60,418 bases of DNA from Phytohabitans maris (GCF_031085175.1 NZ_JAVHUY010000062.1:1-60418); one strand, 5' to 3'; counted from the stretch's first letter, positions 16,032-24,135 are shown. The notes: a model not told the origin generated them from the sequence alone. Numbers and translations: made by a program.

Positions 16032-16808
16032 GTGACGGTTGAGCTAGCCCCGCCGACCACCGGCCGCGCCCAGACCACCCGCCGAAACGAGGTGCTCCTC
16101 GTCCTCGGCGTCTCGCTCGGACAGTCGGCGATCTATGCGATGATCTCCATCACGGCTCGGCTCACGGCCAGCCGCCCGCTGTCGCAGCAGACCGCCACGC
16201 TCAACGCCTCGCAGTCGCCGCGCCCCTACCTCGACCTCACCTACCAGCTGCTCGGCATCTTCTTCGCGCTGGTCCCGGTGCTGCTGGCGATACACCTGCT
16301 CAACCGCGACCGCGACGCCCGCACGACCCTCGGCCTCGACCGCCGGCACCCCGTCTTCGACCTGCTGAGCGGCATGGGACTGGCGGCGCTGATCGGGCTT
16401 CCCGGCATCCTCCTCTACGTCGGCGCGCGCGAGATCGGCATCAACGCCAACGTGGTGCCGGCCGCACTCCCAGACCTCTGGTGGGCGGTGCCCGTGCTGA
16501 TCCTGGCCGCCGCGCAGAACGCGATCCTCGAAGAGGTAATCGTTGTCGGATATCTGGTGACCCGCCTGGAAGAACTGGGATGGCGGATTCGCACCATCAT
16601 TGCCGCGAGTGCCCTATTGCGAGGCTCTTATCACCTGTACCAGGGTTTCGGTGGCTTCATCGGCAATGCGGTAATGGGCGTGATCTTCGCGTTTTTCTAC
16701 CTGCGCACGCGCCGCGTACTCCCGCTGGTGATCGCACACACGCTGCTCGATGTGGTCGCCTTCATCGGGTACACGCTGCTGAAGGACCACTGGAGTTGGC
16801 TGAGGTAG
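16032..16808 (+). CDS. CPBP family intramembrane glutamic endopeptidase
   Basis: This 258-aa membrane protein has about seven hydrophobic segments. It also has the CPBP/Abi signature EEVIVVGYL, then LLRGSYHLYQGFGGF with the conserved histidine, and the late VIAHTLLDVVAF. The paired glutamates and two histidines make the intramembrane active site. Relatives process CAAX-like or bacteriocin-related substrates; the substrate here is unknown. It starts with GTG. An 18-bp tandem repeat begins 33 bp after the stop. Confidence 0.85.
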   Translation: MTVELAPPTTGRAQTTRRNEVLLVLGVSLGQSAIYAMISITARLTASRPLSQQTATLNASQSPRPYLDLTYQLLGIFFALVPVLLAIHLLNRDRDARTTLGLDRRHPVFDLLSGMGLAALIGLPGILLYVGAREIGINANVVPAALPDLWWAVPVLILAAAQNAILEEVIVVGYLVTRLEELGWRIRTIIAASALLRGSYHLYQGFGGFIGNAVMGVIFAFFYLRTRRVLPLVIAHTLLDVVAFIGYTLLKDHWSWLR

Positions 16809-16840
16809 CCCGGCTCGCCGGGGCATGCCCCATTTCGGGC

Positions 16841-16965
16841 GCTCGCCCACCTGGCGCGGCTCGCCCACCTGGCGCGGCTTGCCCGCCTGGTGGGGCTTGC
16901 CCGCCTGGTGGGGCTTGCCCGCCTGGTGGGGCTTGCCCATCTGGTGGGCTCGCCCGCCTGGTGCG
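16841..16965. repeat. 18-bp tandem repeat, about seven copies
   Basis: Seven contiguous units of the type GCTTGCCCGCCTGGTGGG run head to tail. The first two copies are GCTCGCCCACCTGGCGCG variants and the last is 17 bp. The array fills the gap between the CPBP gene and the convergent low-complexity gene. Units are a multiple of three, so every frame stays open across the array, but no real start or domain indicates translation. Confidence 0.9.
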
Positions 16966-16992
16966 TCGCTCGCTTCGGTGAGGGTCTGGTTT

Positions 16993-18897
16993 TCAGGCGG
17001 CGCGGTAGCGGGCCCGCGCCCGGTAGCCGAGCCGCTCCACCGCCGCGGCCGCGCCCGCCGCGGCCGTCACCGGCACCACACCCGGCAGCCGCCGCGCGAA
17101 CATCCGCACCGCCAACCACCCCCGCGACTGCCCGGACAGCGGCATTGCCAGCCGCCACGCCGCCTCCGCCGCCCGCAGCGCCGGCGGCCCGTCGTCCTCC
17201 AGGTCGGTCGCGGTCGCCTCGGCCAGCGCGGCCCGGGCCGCCTCCGCCGACGCGTGCACCCCCAACAACACCAGCAGGTCGACCGCCCGCTCGTCGTCGA
17301 GCGGGTCATGCTCGTACGCCGCCGCGAGGTGCAACACCAGCGCCGCCTGCGCCCACGCCGTCGCGGTGAGCTCGGCCACCGGCGTCAACAGCCCGAACGC
17401 CGCCGACACCGCCCCACCCGCCCCCGCCATCCGCACGAAGCGCCGCGTCGCCAGCCGCGCCAGCCCGTCGGCCGTCGCCGCCGGGTAGGTCGCCCGCGTC
17501 AGCGCGGCCCAGTCGCGCGCCTGCGGCCCGATCGCCCGCACTGCCGCAAGAGCCAAGAGCTCCGGGGCATGTCCCGGCCGATCGAAAAGCCGCGGCCTGG
17601 TCGCGGGTCCATCTTCCCCTCTGGTACGCGTGACGACCGGCCCATTCACCAGGGCGACCGCCTTCCGGGCCGAAGTGCTGGCCGCGGCCGCCGCCCGCGA
17701 GGCACCGGTCACCGCCGCCTTCCGGCCCGCTGCCTTGGCCGCCTTCTTCGCTGCGCCCTTCTTCCCAGCGGCCTTGGCGTCCGTTGCCTCCGCGTCCTGA
17801 GTGGCGGCGTCCCCCTCCGCCGAGATCCGCTGCCTCGGCGCGCCCCGCGCGGGCTCCTCAGTTGGCTCGTTCCGCGTGGTGCTCTTTGATGGTGCGGGTC
17901 TTTGGGCTGCTGGCGTGCTCTCGGCTGGCTCGTTCCGGGTGGTGCTCTTTGTTGCTGCGGGTCTTTGGGCTGCTGGCTGCGCCGGCGTGCTCTCGGCTCG
18001 CTCCTTTCGCGCGGCGGCATCGGCCGGCGGGGTCACCGTGCGTGCCTCGTCGGCCGGCCTTTCCGGGGAGGTCTTCTCGGCGGCGACCTTGGCGGGCTGG
18101 CTCAGCGCCGGTGTATCGGTGGCCGGCTCCTCCGGCGCCGCGCTCTTGGCGCGCCTCGCCCGCGTAGGCGTCTCGCCAGCGGTCGCCTTCTTCGCCGCCC
18201 GACCCCGCGCGGTGGCCTCCGCGGCCGGCTCGTCTGCGGTCCTGCGCCCGGCCGCCCGAGTGCGCGGCGCCGCCTCACCCTCGGACGACCCATCGGCGCC
18301 GGCCGTCTTGGCCCGCCGTGCGCGCGGTGGTGGTGTCTCCCCGGCCGCCGGCGCTGTCTCCGTAGCGGGCGCGCCCGGGCTGGCCCCGCCGCGAGGCCGT
18401 GCTGTCCCCGCTCCTGCTCTGTCCGCGCTGGTTCCCCTGGTGACCCGTGCAGGCGGCGCCGCGGTCTCCGCGACCGGCGCGTCGGTGCCAGCCCTCCGAC
18501 CCGGTCGTGTGGTCTCCGCCTCCGCCGTGTCTGCGCCGGCCGGTCGTGTGCGCTCCCTGGCTGGGGTGTCTGGGCTGGTCTCCTCAGCGGCTCGTGGGCG
18601 CTCTCCGGCTGGCTCGTGTGCGCTGGTCGCCTCAGGGTCTCGTGCGCGCGTTGGGCGCGCCTCCGCGGCGCGTGCGTCCCGATCGGTCCGTCTGTCTGGC
18701 CGGGCGCGCCGGGGTGGCTCGTCAGGTGGCTCGTCCGGCACCGCGGGCGCCTGGAAGAGCACCGAAGGCGCGGGCCGACTGGCCGGCGGCCGGCGCGGCG
18801 GAGGCGCCGCTGCCGGATCCTCCTCGGGCGGCGTGAAGGCAGCCTTGGAGGGGCGCGACCGCTCCCGCCGGCCGCTCGGGCGCTGCTCCTCCTCCAT
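16993..18897 (-). CDS. Low-complexity Ala/Pro/Arg protein with EcsC-like C-terminus
   Basis: This 634-aa protein has about 400 residues of Ala, Pro, Arg, Glu and Thr-rich disorder with repeated TEPAES- and KSTTRNE-type segments. A histone-like Lys/Ala stretch (KGAAKKAAKAAGRKAA) follows. A folded C-terminal region of about 230 residues contains AELTATAWAQAALVLHLAAA and VDLLVLLGVHASA, and resembles EcsC-family proteins. The start at MEEEQRPS is chosen over an upstream ATG because it begins the charged region. Long opposite-strand frames here come from the GC-rich repeats. The cellular role is unknown; the basic tail region could bind nucleic acid. Confidence 0.7.
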   Translation of the reverse strand: MEEEQRPSGRRERSRPSKAAFTPPEEDPAAAPPPRRPPASRPAPSVLFQAPAVPDEPPDEPPRRARPDRRTDRDARAAEARPTRARDPEATSAHEPAGERPRAAEETSPDTPARERTRPAGADTAEAETTRPGRRAGTDAPVAETAAPPARVTRGTSADRAGAGTARPRGGASPGAPATETAPAAGETPPPRARRAKTAGADGSSEGEAAPRTRAAGRRTADEPAAEATARGRAAKKATAGETPTRARRAKSAAPEEPATDTPALSQPAKVAAEKTSPERPADEARTVTPPADAAARKERAESTPAQPAAQRPAATKSTTRNEPAESTPAAQRPAPSKSTTRNEPTEEPARGAPRQRISAEGDAATQDAEATDAKAAGKKGAAKKAAKAAGRKAAVTGASRAAAAASTSARKAVALVNGPVVTRTRGEDGPATRPRLFDRPGHAPELLALAAVRAIGPQARDWAALTRATYPAATADGLARLATRRFVRMAGAGGAVSAAFGLLTPVAELTATAWAQAALVLHLAAAYEHDPLDDERAVDLLVLLGVHASAEAARAALAEATATDLEDDGPPALRAAEAAWRLAMPLSGQSRGWLAVRMFARRLPGVVPVTAAAGAAAAVERLGYRARARYRAA

Positions 18898-19027
18898 GAC
18901 GAGGGAGCCTAGTCCCGATGAGGCCGGCGCACCTCCCGTAAACCCCGCCGCCACGGCCCGCGCCGCTTTGCCGGCACGGACGACCGCACGGTATCCTCGG
19001 CGAGCGGTGGTCTACGACGGCCACCTG

Positions 19028-19118
19028 GGAGACTTCGCCTAGTCTGGTCTATGGCGCCGCACTGCTAATGCGGTTGGGGTCTTAACGCCCCTCCCGGGTT
19101 CGAATCCCGGAGTCTCCG
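19028..19118 (+). tRNA. tRNA-Ser(GCT)
   Basis: A 91-nt serine-type tRNA. The acceptor arms GGAGACT and AGTCTCC pair, the anticodon stem CCGCA/TGCGG encloses CTGCTAA (anticodon GCT at 19064-19066), a long variable arm follows, and the T-arm is CCGGG TTCGAAT CCCGG. The CCA end is not encoded. Confidence 0.95.
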
Positions 19119-19152
19119 CGCCCAGGCCGGTGTGTATGCTGGTCGAGCGCAA

Positions 19153-19225
19153 GCGCCCGTAGCTCAATGGATAGAGCATCTGACTACGGATCAGAAGGTT
19201 AGGGGTTCGAGTCCCTTCGGGCGCG
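19153..19225 (+). tRNA. tRNA-Arg(ACG), integration target
   Basis: A 73-nt tRNA with paired acceptor GCGCCCG/CGGGCGC, anticodon stem TCTGA/TCAGA around CTACGGA (anticodon ACG at 19186-19188) and T-arm GGGTTCGAGTCCC. It reads the CGN arginine codons and is still intact. Its 3-prime half, from the anticodon loop, is repeated at 32691-32733. The gene is therefore the attachment site of element A, and the integrated DNA restores its 3-prime end. Confidence 0.96.
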
Positions 19226-19226
19226 C
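19184..19226 (+). repeat. att repeat, left copy (attL) inside tRNA-Arg
   Basis: This 43-bp block starts at CTACGGATCAG in the anticodon loop, ends one base past the tRNA, and is identical to 32691-32733. It is the core of site-specific integration by the neighbouring tyrosine recombinases. Confidence 0.92.
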
Positions 19227-19316
19227 AGCACGACAGGCCCCGTGACCAGCCAAAACGGCAGGCGCGGGGCACTTTCGTTTCCTCGGCAAGATCGATATGT
19301 AGCGCCCGATGTAGCA

Positions 19317-20528
19317 TCACGCACCCGCGATCTTCCGCAGCACGCCGTCCATCTTGTCGGCGGTCCCCTTCCGCACCGACTCGGCCACATGCACGTAGAT
19401 GTCCGCCGTGGTCGCCTGCCGCGTGTGCCGCAGCATGGCCTGAACCTCCTTGATGGACGCACCCTCAGCGAACGCCAGGCTCGCCGCGAGGTGCCGGAGG
19501 TCGTGCAGCCGCATCTTGACCCCTGCTCGCTCGCACACCGCCGCCCAGGCCCGGTTGACGTTCCGCGGCTCCAGCGCAGTACCCACCGACGTCGTGAAGA
19601 TCAGGTCAGGATCGACCCACACCCGAGCGGCCAGGCGTGCCGCGAGCTGCTCGCGCCGGTGCACGCGCAGCAGCTCGACCAGCGCAGCCGGCAGGCTGAG
19701 CGTCGCCCGCGAGGCGTCCGTCTTCAGGTCCTTCTCGACCAGACGTCCCCGGCGCCGCCCCGTCTCCGGGTCGACCTCGGTACCGCGCACACGGCGGATC
19801 TGCTTGCGCAGCTTGGTGTTCGCCGCGTCGAGGTCGGTCAGCGACCACCGCATGGCGAGCGCCTCGCCCCGCCGCGGACCGAACGCCAGCATCGTGAACC
19901 ACAGCACCCGATGTGTGTCTGCGACCATCTCGGCGAAGACGCGCTCCGCCGCCTCCTCTGTCGGTGCTTCAGCCGGCTTGCTTTGCCCGGCGGGCAGGGG
20001 CACGAGGGCGAAGACGTTCCGCCCGATCATCTCGTCGCGCATTGCGTCGTTCAGCGCCCGCCGAACCGCGCCGTGCGCCATCCCGACCGACCGCGCGGAG
20101 TACGGCTTGCCCCGCGAGCTGGTGGTCTTCAGGCGCTCTCGCTGCCACGCACGTACATCCTCGGTGGATAGCCGCTCCCGCTTCACCTTGGCGATGCTGG
20201 TCGGGAGGATGTGAGTCTCGATCATCTGCCGATAGCTATCCGCTGTGGACTCGTCCAGGTGGCCGGCCTCAACCTGCCCAGCCACGTAGACGTCAAGCCA
20301 CCATGTCAGGTGCTGGCCGAGCGTTGGATCGCGCCCGACTGTGACCGGCCGACCCGCCTCGATCTCCGCTAGCAGCTTCCGGCGAGCCCTGAGTGCCTCC
20401 TTCTCGTCATCGCCGTATACGACCTTGCGGCGGCCGCTCGGCAGCGTCACGGACGCGCACCACTTCCCGTCGCTCTTTCGCTGGTAGACCGACCCCTCGC
20501 CCTTCGGCGTCCGCTTCTTGGTGGTCAA
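19317..20528 (-). CDS. int: Tyrosine recombinase (integrase) of element A
   Basis: This 403-aa site-specific recombinase is complete. It has an N-terminal arm-binding segment (SVYQRKSDGKWCASV), a SAM-like core-binding domain at about 70-180, and a catalytic domain with Arg219 (FGPRRGEAL), His342 and Arg345 (HDLRH), His368 and the nucleophile Tyr378 (ADIYVHV). Its 3-prime end lies 90 bp from attL, the standard arrangement, so it should integrate and excise element A at tRNA-Arg. The stop-start overlap with the upstream helix-turn-helix gene (4 bp) suggests shared expression. Confidence 0.95.
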   Translation of the reverse strand: MTTKKRTPKGEGSVYQRKSDGKWCASVTLPSGRRKVVYGDDEKEALRARRKLLAEIEAGRPVTVGRDPTLGQHLTWWLDVYVAGQVEAGHLDESTADSYRQMIETHILPTSIAKVKRERLSTEDVRAWQRERLKTTSSRGKPYSARSVGMAHGAVRRALNDAMRDEMIGRNVFALVPLPAGQSKPAEAPTEEAAERVFAEMVADTHRVLWFTMLAFGPRRGEALAMRWSLTDLDAANTKLRKQIRRVRGTEVDPETGRRRGRLVEKDLKTDASRATLSLPAALVELLRVHRREQLAARLAARVWVDPDLIFTTSVGTALEPRNVNRAWAAVCERAGVKMRLHDLRHLAASLAFAEGASIKEVQAMLRHTRQATTADIYVHVAESVRKGTADKMDGVLRKIAGA

Positions 20529-21115
20529 CCTGCCCTTCCCTTCCGCGCGGGTGGGAGATGCCCGCGCCGTCGCGCTTCAGCGATCCAGCGGTGCACCGTG
20601 GTCACCGGCACGCCAGCCTCCTCCGCTAGCACCATCGCCGGCTTCCTTGTGCTGACCACGGCTTCGTTGTAGGCGTCGGCTACACGACGTGAGAACCCAT
20701 CCGGGTCTGAGCCGTCCGGCCGGGTGAGTGACGCTCGCGGCCGCCGGCGCTCGTTGCGGCCGACCGTGGGGGTCCTGTTTCCTGCCGTCGACAGGTACCG
20801 GTCGAGCGCTCTGTCGATCGCGGCGAACTCCTCGGGGAACAGCTCCCCACGCGCGGCCATCTCGGCGAGCACGTCATGCGGCAGCTCCGCGCGCAATGCT
20901 CCCGGGAATCCGTACCTCGGATGGTTGAGATCGGACTCAATACGTCCGATCGGGATCGCGCGGAGCATCGACGAATCGATGGCCTCGCCCACGATCACAA
21001 GACGCGTAATGACCGCGCGTCCGTCGCGCGGCTCGAACTTGAGGAGCGCCAAGGGTGGCCCGTCGCCCGAGAGGTGTGCGGCAAGCCAACCGGGCGCCCC
21101 GGTGATCTCCAGCAT
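20525..21115 (-). CDS. Helix-turn-helix protein coupled to the integrase
   Basis: This 196-aa protein has an N-terminal alpha/beta region (LEITGAPGWLAAHL, AVITRLVIVGEAID) of unknown family. A C-terminal helix-turn-helix follows: FSRRVADAYNEAVV, LAEEAGVPVTTVHRWIAEAR and a basic tail. It overlaps the integrase start by 4 bp. The position suggests control of integrase expression or a recombination accessory factor. An ATG at 21115 is preferred to more distal starts because the fold begins there. Divergent transcription from the excisionase operon lies across a 160-bp control region. Confidence 0.75.
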   Translation of the reverse strand: MLEITGAPGWLAAHLSGDGPPLALLKFEPRDGRAVITRLVIVGEAIDSSMLRAIPIGRIESDLNHPRYGFPGALRAELPHDVLAEMAARGELFPEEFAAIDRALDRYLSTAGNRTPTVGRNERRRPRASLTRPDGSDPDGFSRRVADAYNEAVVSTRKPAMVLAEEAGVPVTTVHRWIAEARRRGHLPPARKGRAG

Positions 21116-21143
21116 CACGACTTCCACCGGGTCACGGTAGGCC

Positions 21144-21202
21144 AGCGAGCTTGTGCGCGCAAGTGCGCACGGTCGGGCGCGCATGCTAGCGGACTTGTGC
21201 GG
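21144..21202. promoter_or_regulatory. Direct repeats, probable operator of element A
   Basis: AGCGAGCTTGTGCGC (21144-21158) and AGCGGACTTGTGCGG (21188-21202) repeat with 44-bp spacing in the divergent control region. The second copy overlaps the -35 element of the excisionase promoter, which suits repression by an element-encoded DNA-binding protein. Confidence 0.45.
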
Positions 21203-21223
21203 ACACGCCGCATAGGGTATATC
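21195..21223 (+). promoter_or_regulatory. Promoter for the excisionase-replication operon
   Basis: TTGTGC and TATATC are separated by 17 bp, 53 bp upstream of the excisionase ATG. This is a good vegetative-sigma-type promoter in a region that otherwise is very GC-rich. It would drive the long chain of overlapping genes to the right. Confidence 0.55.
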
Positions 21224-21275
21224 TGGCAATGGCCGCGCAAGCGCGCGGGCTTACGCACTGGAGGGGTGTGGGTCG

Positions 21276-21479
21276 ATGGATGCCCTGCTACACAGCGATG
21301 CCCTGCTGCACACCGTGGACTCAGCGGGTCAGATGCTGCGCTGCGGCCGGACCACGATCTACGAGCTGATGGCCAGCGGCGAGCTGGAGAGCGTCACGAT
21401 CGGCCGGGCCCGCCGCATCCCGCACGCCGCGCTCGTCGAGTACGTCGACCGGCTGCGCGAGCAGGCTCGGGCCGCGTAG
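21276..21479 (+). CDS. Excisionase-like helix-turn-helix protein
   Basis: This 67-aa protein is of the MerR-like/helix-turn-helix 17 type. TVDSAGQMLRCGRTTIYELM forms the helix-turn-helix, then SGELESVTIGRARRIPHAALVEYVDRLRE is the wing and last helix. Proteins of this size next to integrases act as directionality factors (Xis) for excision. GAGGGG lies 8-13 bp upstream of the ATG. It is the first gene of the rightward operon and is followed after 3 bp by the winged-helix gene. Confidence 0.8.
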   Translation: MDALLHSDALLHTVDSAGQMLRCGRTTIYELMASGELESVTIGRARRIPHAALVEYVDRLREQARAA

Positions 21480-21482
21480 CCC

Positions 21483-22220
21483 GTGGCCTACCAGCTCGTC
21501 GCCGAGGTGCTCGACCACGCGCCCCCGATGACACCGGCCGAGCGCCTACTCCTAGTGGCGATCGCCGAGCAGGTGCGCCTGCCGTCGCGCACGCGCCCGA
21601 TCGCGACCGAGGACCTAGTCCGGCGCGTGGGCATCGAGGAGCGTGGCGTGCGCGCCGCGCTGCGTCGGCTCGCCGAGCGCGGACTCGACGTCCGCGTGGT
21701 ACGGGGCACCGACTCACGCGGACTGCCCGTCTACGCGACACGAGGGACCCTCCCGCAGTACCGCCTCCCGGAGCTACCGGTGCCGCCGGGCTGCTCGTGC
21801 GCGGCGTGCGGGGATGGCGGCACCGTGGCGCCCCCTGCGCTCGCATATGGCGGCACTGTGGTGCCGCCATCGCGCCCGGATGGCGGCACGCCCATGCCAG
21901 ATGGCGGCACTGTGGTTACCGATGGCGGCACTGTGGTGTACCCGATCGGTAACCACGGTGCCGCCCCTACCGTCCCTACCCCGGGTTCCGTACGCGCGCG
22001 CGCCCGCGCACGGGACTCGTCTGCTCCGCTGCCGGGGAGCCTGGTGCAGCGCGAGCTAGCAGCCCGTCGCGTGGAGGCGGCCGCTCAGCGATCGGTGCCG
22101 CCGTGGCAGGCCGAGCTGGCCGAGCGCGAGGTGCCCGCGCACATCGCCGCCGCGCGCGCTCGCCGCGGTGCCGAGGAGGCGCGCCGTGCGCTCGCGGCCG
22201 CCCGGGAGGAGCCGGCATGA
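21483..22220 (+). CDS. Winged-helix replication-type protein with embedded repeats
   Basis: This 245-aa protein begins with a winged-helix region (MTPAERLLLVAIAEQV, TEDLVRRVGIEERGVRAALRRLAERG) of the kind found in phage and plasmid replication initiators. A middle segment holds repeated GGTV-P motifs, encoded by five iteron-like DNA repeats. The C-terminal 80 residues are Ala/Arg/Glu-rich helix. It starts with GTG 3 bp after the excisionase gene. The fold and position suggest initiation of element replication. No catalytic domain is visible, so it would need host helicase and primase. Confidence 0.7.
   Translation: MAYQLVAEVLDHAPPMTPAERLLLVAIAEQVRLPSRTRPIATEDLVRRVGIEERGVRAALRRLAERGLDVRVVRGTDSRGLPVYATRGTLPQYRLPELPVPPGCSCAACGDGGTVAPPALAYGGTVVPPSRPDGGTPMPDGGTVVTDGGTVVYPIGNHGAAPTVPTPGSVRARARARDSSAPLPGSLVQRELAARRVEAAAQRSVPPWQAELAEREVPAHIAAARARRGAEEARRALAAAREEPA
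21814..21965. repeat. Iteron-like repeat cluster, possible replication origin of element A
   Basis: ATGGCGGCAC occurs at 21814, 21847, 21880, 21901 and 21922, so spacings are 33, 33, 21 and 21 bp. The copy at 21847-21870 is a perfect 10-bp-arm palindrome with a TGTG centre. The copy at 21903-21920 has an 18-bp inverted partner at 21948-21965 with one mismatch. The 21-bp spacing is two helical turns. A similar site lies in the DUF2637 gene at 30623-30672. Protein-level repetition explains part of the pattern but not the inverted copy. Confidence 0.6.
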
Positions 22221-22477
22221 CCAAACCGGGTATGCGCCCCCACCCGTTCGAGCTGGACGACGACCTGTCGACTGAATACGTCACCTCGGACCGGCGCGAG
22301 GCCGGCCCGCGTGGTTGGTGCCGTCGCTGTGGTCTGCCGGGCGAGCCGGGAGACGCACGCCACTCCGCACGCGAGGTACAGCGCCTTGCCGACGCTGCCG
22401 AGCTGGACCGTCGCCGGCTCGGCGAGCGCGTCGACGACGAGGACCAGGACGTGATGCGCGGGAGGGCAGCCGCATGA
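22217..22477 (+). CDS. Small zinc-finger-like protein
   Basis: This 86-aa protein contains GWCRRCGLPGEPGDARH, a CxxC plus histidine pattern that could bind zinc, between acidic and Arg-rich ends. It overlaps the winged-helix gene by ATGA and the next gene likewise, so it is part of one translationally coupled chain. No known family is recognised. Its setting in the early operon of element A suggests a replication or regulatory accessory role. Confidence 0.7.
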   Translation: MTKPGMRPHPFELDDDLSTEYVTSDRREAGPRGWCRRCGLPGEPGDARHSAREVQRLADAAELDRRRLGERVDDEDQDVMRGRAAA

Positions 22478-22617
22478 GGCTCCGTGTGCTCGCCGGCGTA
22501 GTGCGCCGGTGCCCGGTCTGCGGGTCGGTGCTGCTGTGCATCGGCCGCGGCCGGCTTGCGACCACGTGGTGTCGGCCGTGTGCCGGCCCGGCTTCGCCGC
22601 CGAGGTCGTTCGCGTGA
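22474..22617 (+). CDS. 47-aa zinc-ribbon protein
   Basis: This very short protein has CPVCG near residue 13 and WCRPC near 32, together a zinc-ribbon pattern, with a basic body. It starts at the ATGA overlap with the preceding gene and ends in a GTGA overlap with the next one. The coupling on both sides supports coding. The function is unknown. Confidence 0.65.
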   Translation: MRLRVLAGVVRRCPVCGSVLLCIGRGRLATTWCRPCAGPASPPRSFA

Positions 22618-22973
22618 GGGTCCTGGTGGCCTCGCGTGGAGACCTGGCCGAGGACTACTGCTGGACGGTCGCCGGCGAACTGGTTGCCGTCGTCTCCCGA
22701 TGCGAAGACGTCCAGTGCTCACTGTGCGACCTGTGTGTGGCGTTCGTAGGCGTGGGCAGCGCGCGAGCTACGACCGTTGCCCGGGTTGCCGATGTGGCGA
22801 TCACGAGGGACGCGTACGTGGAGGCGCTGCACGAGCTGTACGTGCGCGAGGGCGTTGAGTGCACTGTGGACGAAGCGCGGGAGGAGGCAGAGCAGCTACT
22901 CGCGTTGGCCTCCACCCTGGCCCCTGGCGCGCTCGTGCGTCGACATGGCGACGAGCTGAGGCAGGCGTCGTGA
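22614..22973 (+). CDS. Conserved small protein of unknown function
   Basis: This 119-aa protein starts with a beta-strand-rich part (MRVLVASRGDLAEDYCWTVAGE, then CSLCDLCVAFVGV with three cysteines). It continues with helices rich in Glu and Ala (VDEAREEAEQLLALASTL). I recognise no named function. Related small proteins occur in actinobacterial elements. Both ends overlap neighbours through GTGA, so it is certainly translated with the HNH gene that follows. Confidence 0.75.
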   Translation: MRVLVASRGDLAEDYCWTVAGELVAVVSRCEDVQCSLCDLCVAFVGVGSARATTVARVADVAITRDAYVEALHELYVREGVECTVDEAREEAEQLLALASTLAPGALVRRHGDELRQAS

Positions 22974-23299
22974 CAGGTCCTAACGCTGGGCGACATGGGC
23001 CACGCTGGCGCAAGCTGCGCAGGCAGGTATTCGCCGTCTGGGGCTACACCTGCTGGTGGTGTGGGCACGCGCTGACCCCCTCAGCAGACATTGACCACGT
23101 GTTACGTAGGGCTGATGGTGGGCACCCCTGGGACCCTGCCAACCTGCGCCCTGCACATGGGGCACGCGATCGCTGCTACGCGTGCGCTCCAACGCGAGGC
23201 AGGTGCTGCAACCAAGAGCGCAACAGGCGCGAGCCCACCCCTGGACCACTCACGGACGTGCCCTCTGTGGTCATCAGCGTGCGCGTGCAGGACCTGTGA
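22970..23299 (+). CDS. HNH endonuclease
   Basis: This 109-aa protein has the phage-type HNH fold: a basic start (WRKLRRQVFAVWG), CWWCG, the catalytic block IDHVLRRADGGHPWDPANLRPAH, then a second cysteine pair (RCYAC and CC) that closes the zinc site. Phage HNH proteins near head genes assist terminase during packaging, and here the capsid lies about 0.8 kb downstream. No terminase is visible in the element, so its partner may be a helper phage or it may act alone. A GTGA overlap couples it to the previous gene. Confidence 0.88.
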   Translation: MTGPNAGRHGPRWRKLRRQVFAVWGYTCWWCGHALTPSADIDHVLRRADGGHPWDPANLRPAHGARDRCYACAPTRGRCCNQERNRREPTPGPLTDVPSVVISVRVQDL

Positions 23300-23443
23300 C
23301 AAGGGGGGTGGGGGTGAAAAGTTCGCGAGTCGCGCGCGTACACCCCACGCACACCGTGGTCTGTCTCTCTCCCCGCGCCGCATCTCGCGCGCGGGCCGGC
23401 GACAGCCGCGACTGACAGCCTTCTATACCTCTGGGGGATCGAT

Positions 23444-23953
23444 GTGAATGAGCACCAGCTCGGCCGGCTGGCCGAGGTCATCCGCTTCTGCGTGGCGAAC
23501 CTGCCCGAGCAGGACCGGGCCGCCCGGATCGCGTACTGCCGGGCCACTGGCGAGCACGGCGTGCGCGTGCTGCGTGACGCCGGCGACGTCGAGGTCCGGT
23601 GGGGTGGACAGCGCCTGGCCGTCGTGCCGCTGGACGCGCTCGACGCGACCGGCGACCTGATCGCCGGCCAGTACATCCCGGTCCAGGTGCCGGACTCGCC
23701 CGCCGCGGCCGCCGCGTTCGAGGCGCTCGTGACGCCGCTGCGTCAGGCAGACCCGGCCGCGCTGCTGCGCGTGCGGGAGCAGCTCGTCGACGACCTGAAC
23801 GGCGCCCTGGACGACGCCGCAGCGACACCCGCGGCCGCGCTGGTCCGGGCTACGCGTCCGCTGGGCCGTGAGGGTCAGGTGGCGCTGCTGGGCTGGATCG
23901 ATCGGCGGCTGACCGACACGCCGCCGGACGGCGGTCCGCCGGCCGCTGCGTGA
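23444..23953 (+). CDS. Unknown protein before the capsid gene
   Basis: This 169-aa protein is mostly helical (LGRLAEVIRFCVANLPEQDRAAR, VREQLVDDLNGALDD) with one short beta part (GDVEVRWGGQRLAVV). It is not a recognisable terminase or portal. Its place between HNH and capsid is where packaging genes sit in tailed phages, so it could be a diverged packaging or scaffold-type protein. The 144 bp before it (23300-23443) hold no gene and may contain a promoter. Confidence 0.65.
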   Translation: MNEHQLGRLAEVIRFCVANLPEQDRAARIAYCRATGEHGVRVLRDAGDVEVRWGGQRLAVVPLDALDATGDLIAGQYIPVQVPDSPAAAAAFEALVTPLRQADPAALLRVREQLVDDLNGALDDAAATPAAALVRATRPLGREGQVALLGWIDRRLTDTPPDGGPPAAA

Positions 23954-24135
23954 TCTACCTTGGGAACCAGCCACCGGGCCGCGTCCGGTGGTGGCCCGGC
24001 GGGCCGCCGACCAGCCTCTCGCCCTGCCACCGCGCTACACCCGACGCGAGCATCCGACCAGGGCCGCCCCGCGTGGGCCTCCCAGGAGCAACGGCAGTTC
24101 CCTTTGCCATGCCTTCCTGAGGAGACGAATCCCTT

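Noticed and set aside
16841-16965. CRISPR-like array
   Set aside because: The 18-bp units touch each other with no spacers, and no cas gene is near.
17801-19042. Long plus-strand frame opposite the low-complexity gene
   Set aside because: It is an Ala/Gly/Ser-rich shadow of GC-skewed codons with no domain, while the minus strand has an EcsC-like domain.
19039-19320. Opposite-strand protein with the APEGTRTPNLLIRSQM motif
   Set aside because: It is a translation of tRNA-Arg and tRNA-Ser sequence, a known artefact; no protein is expected there.
21814-21965. CRISPR-like array in the replication-type gene
   Set aside because: Repeats are 10-24 bp, the intervals are short and coding, and part of the pattern is peptide repetition; iteron-like sites fit better.
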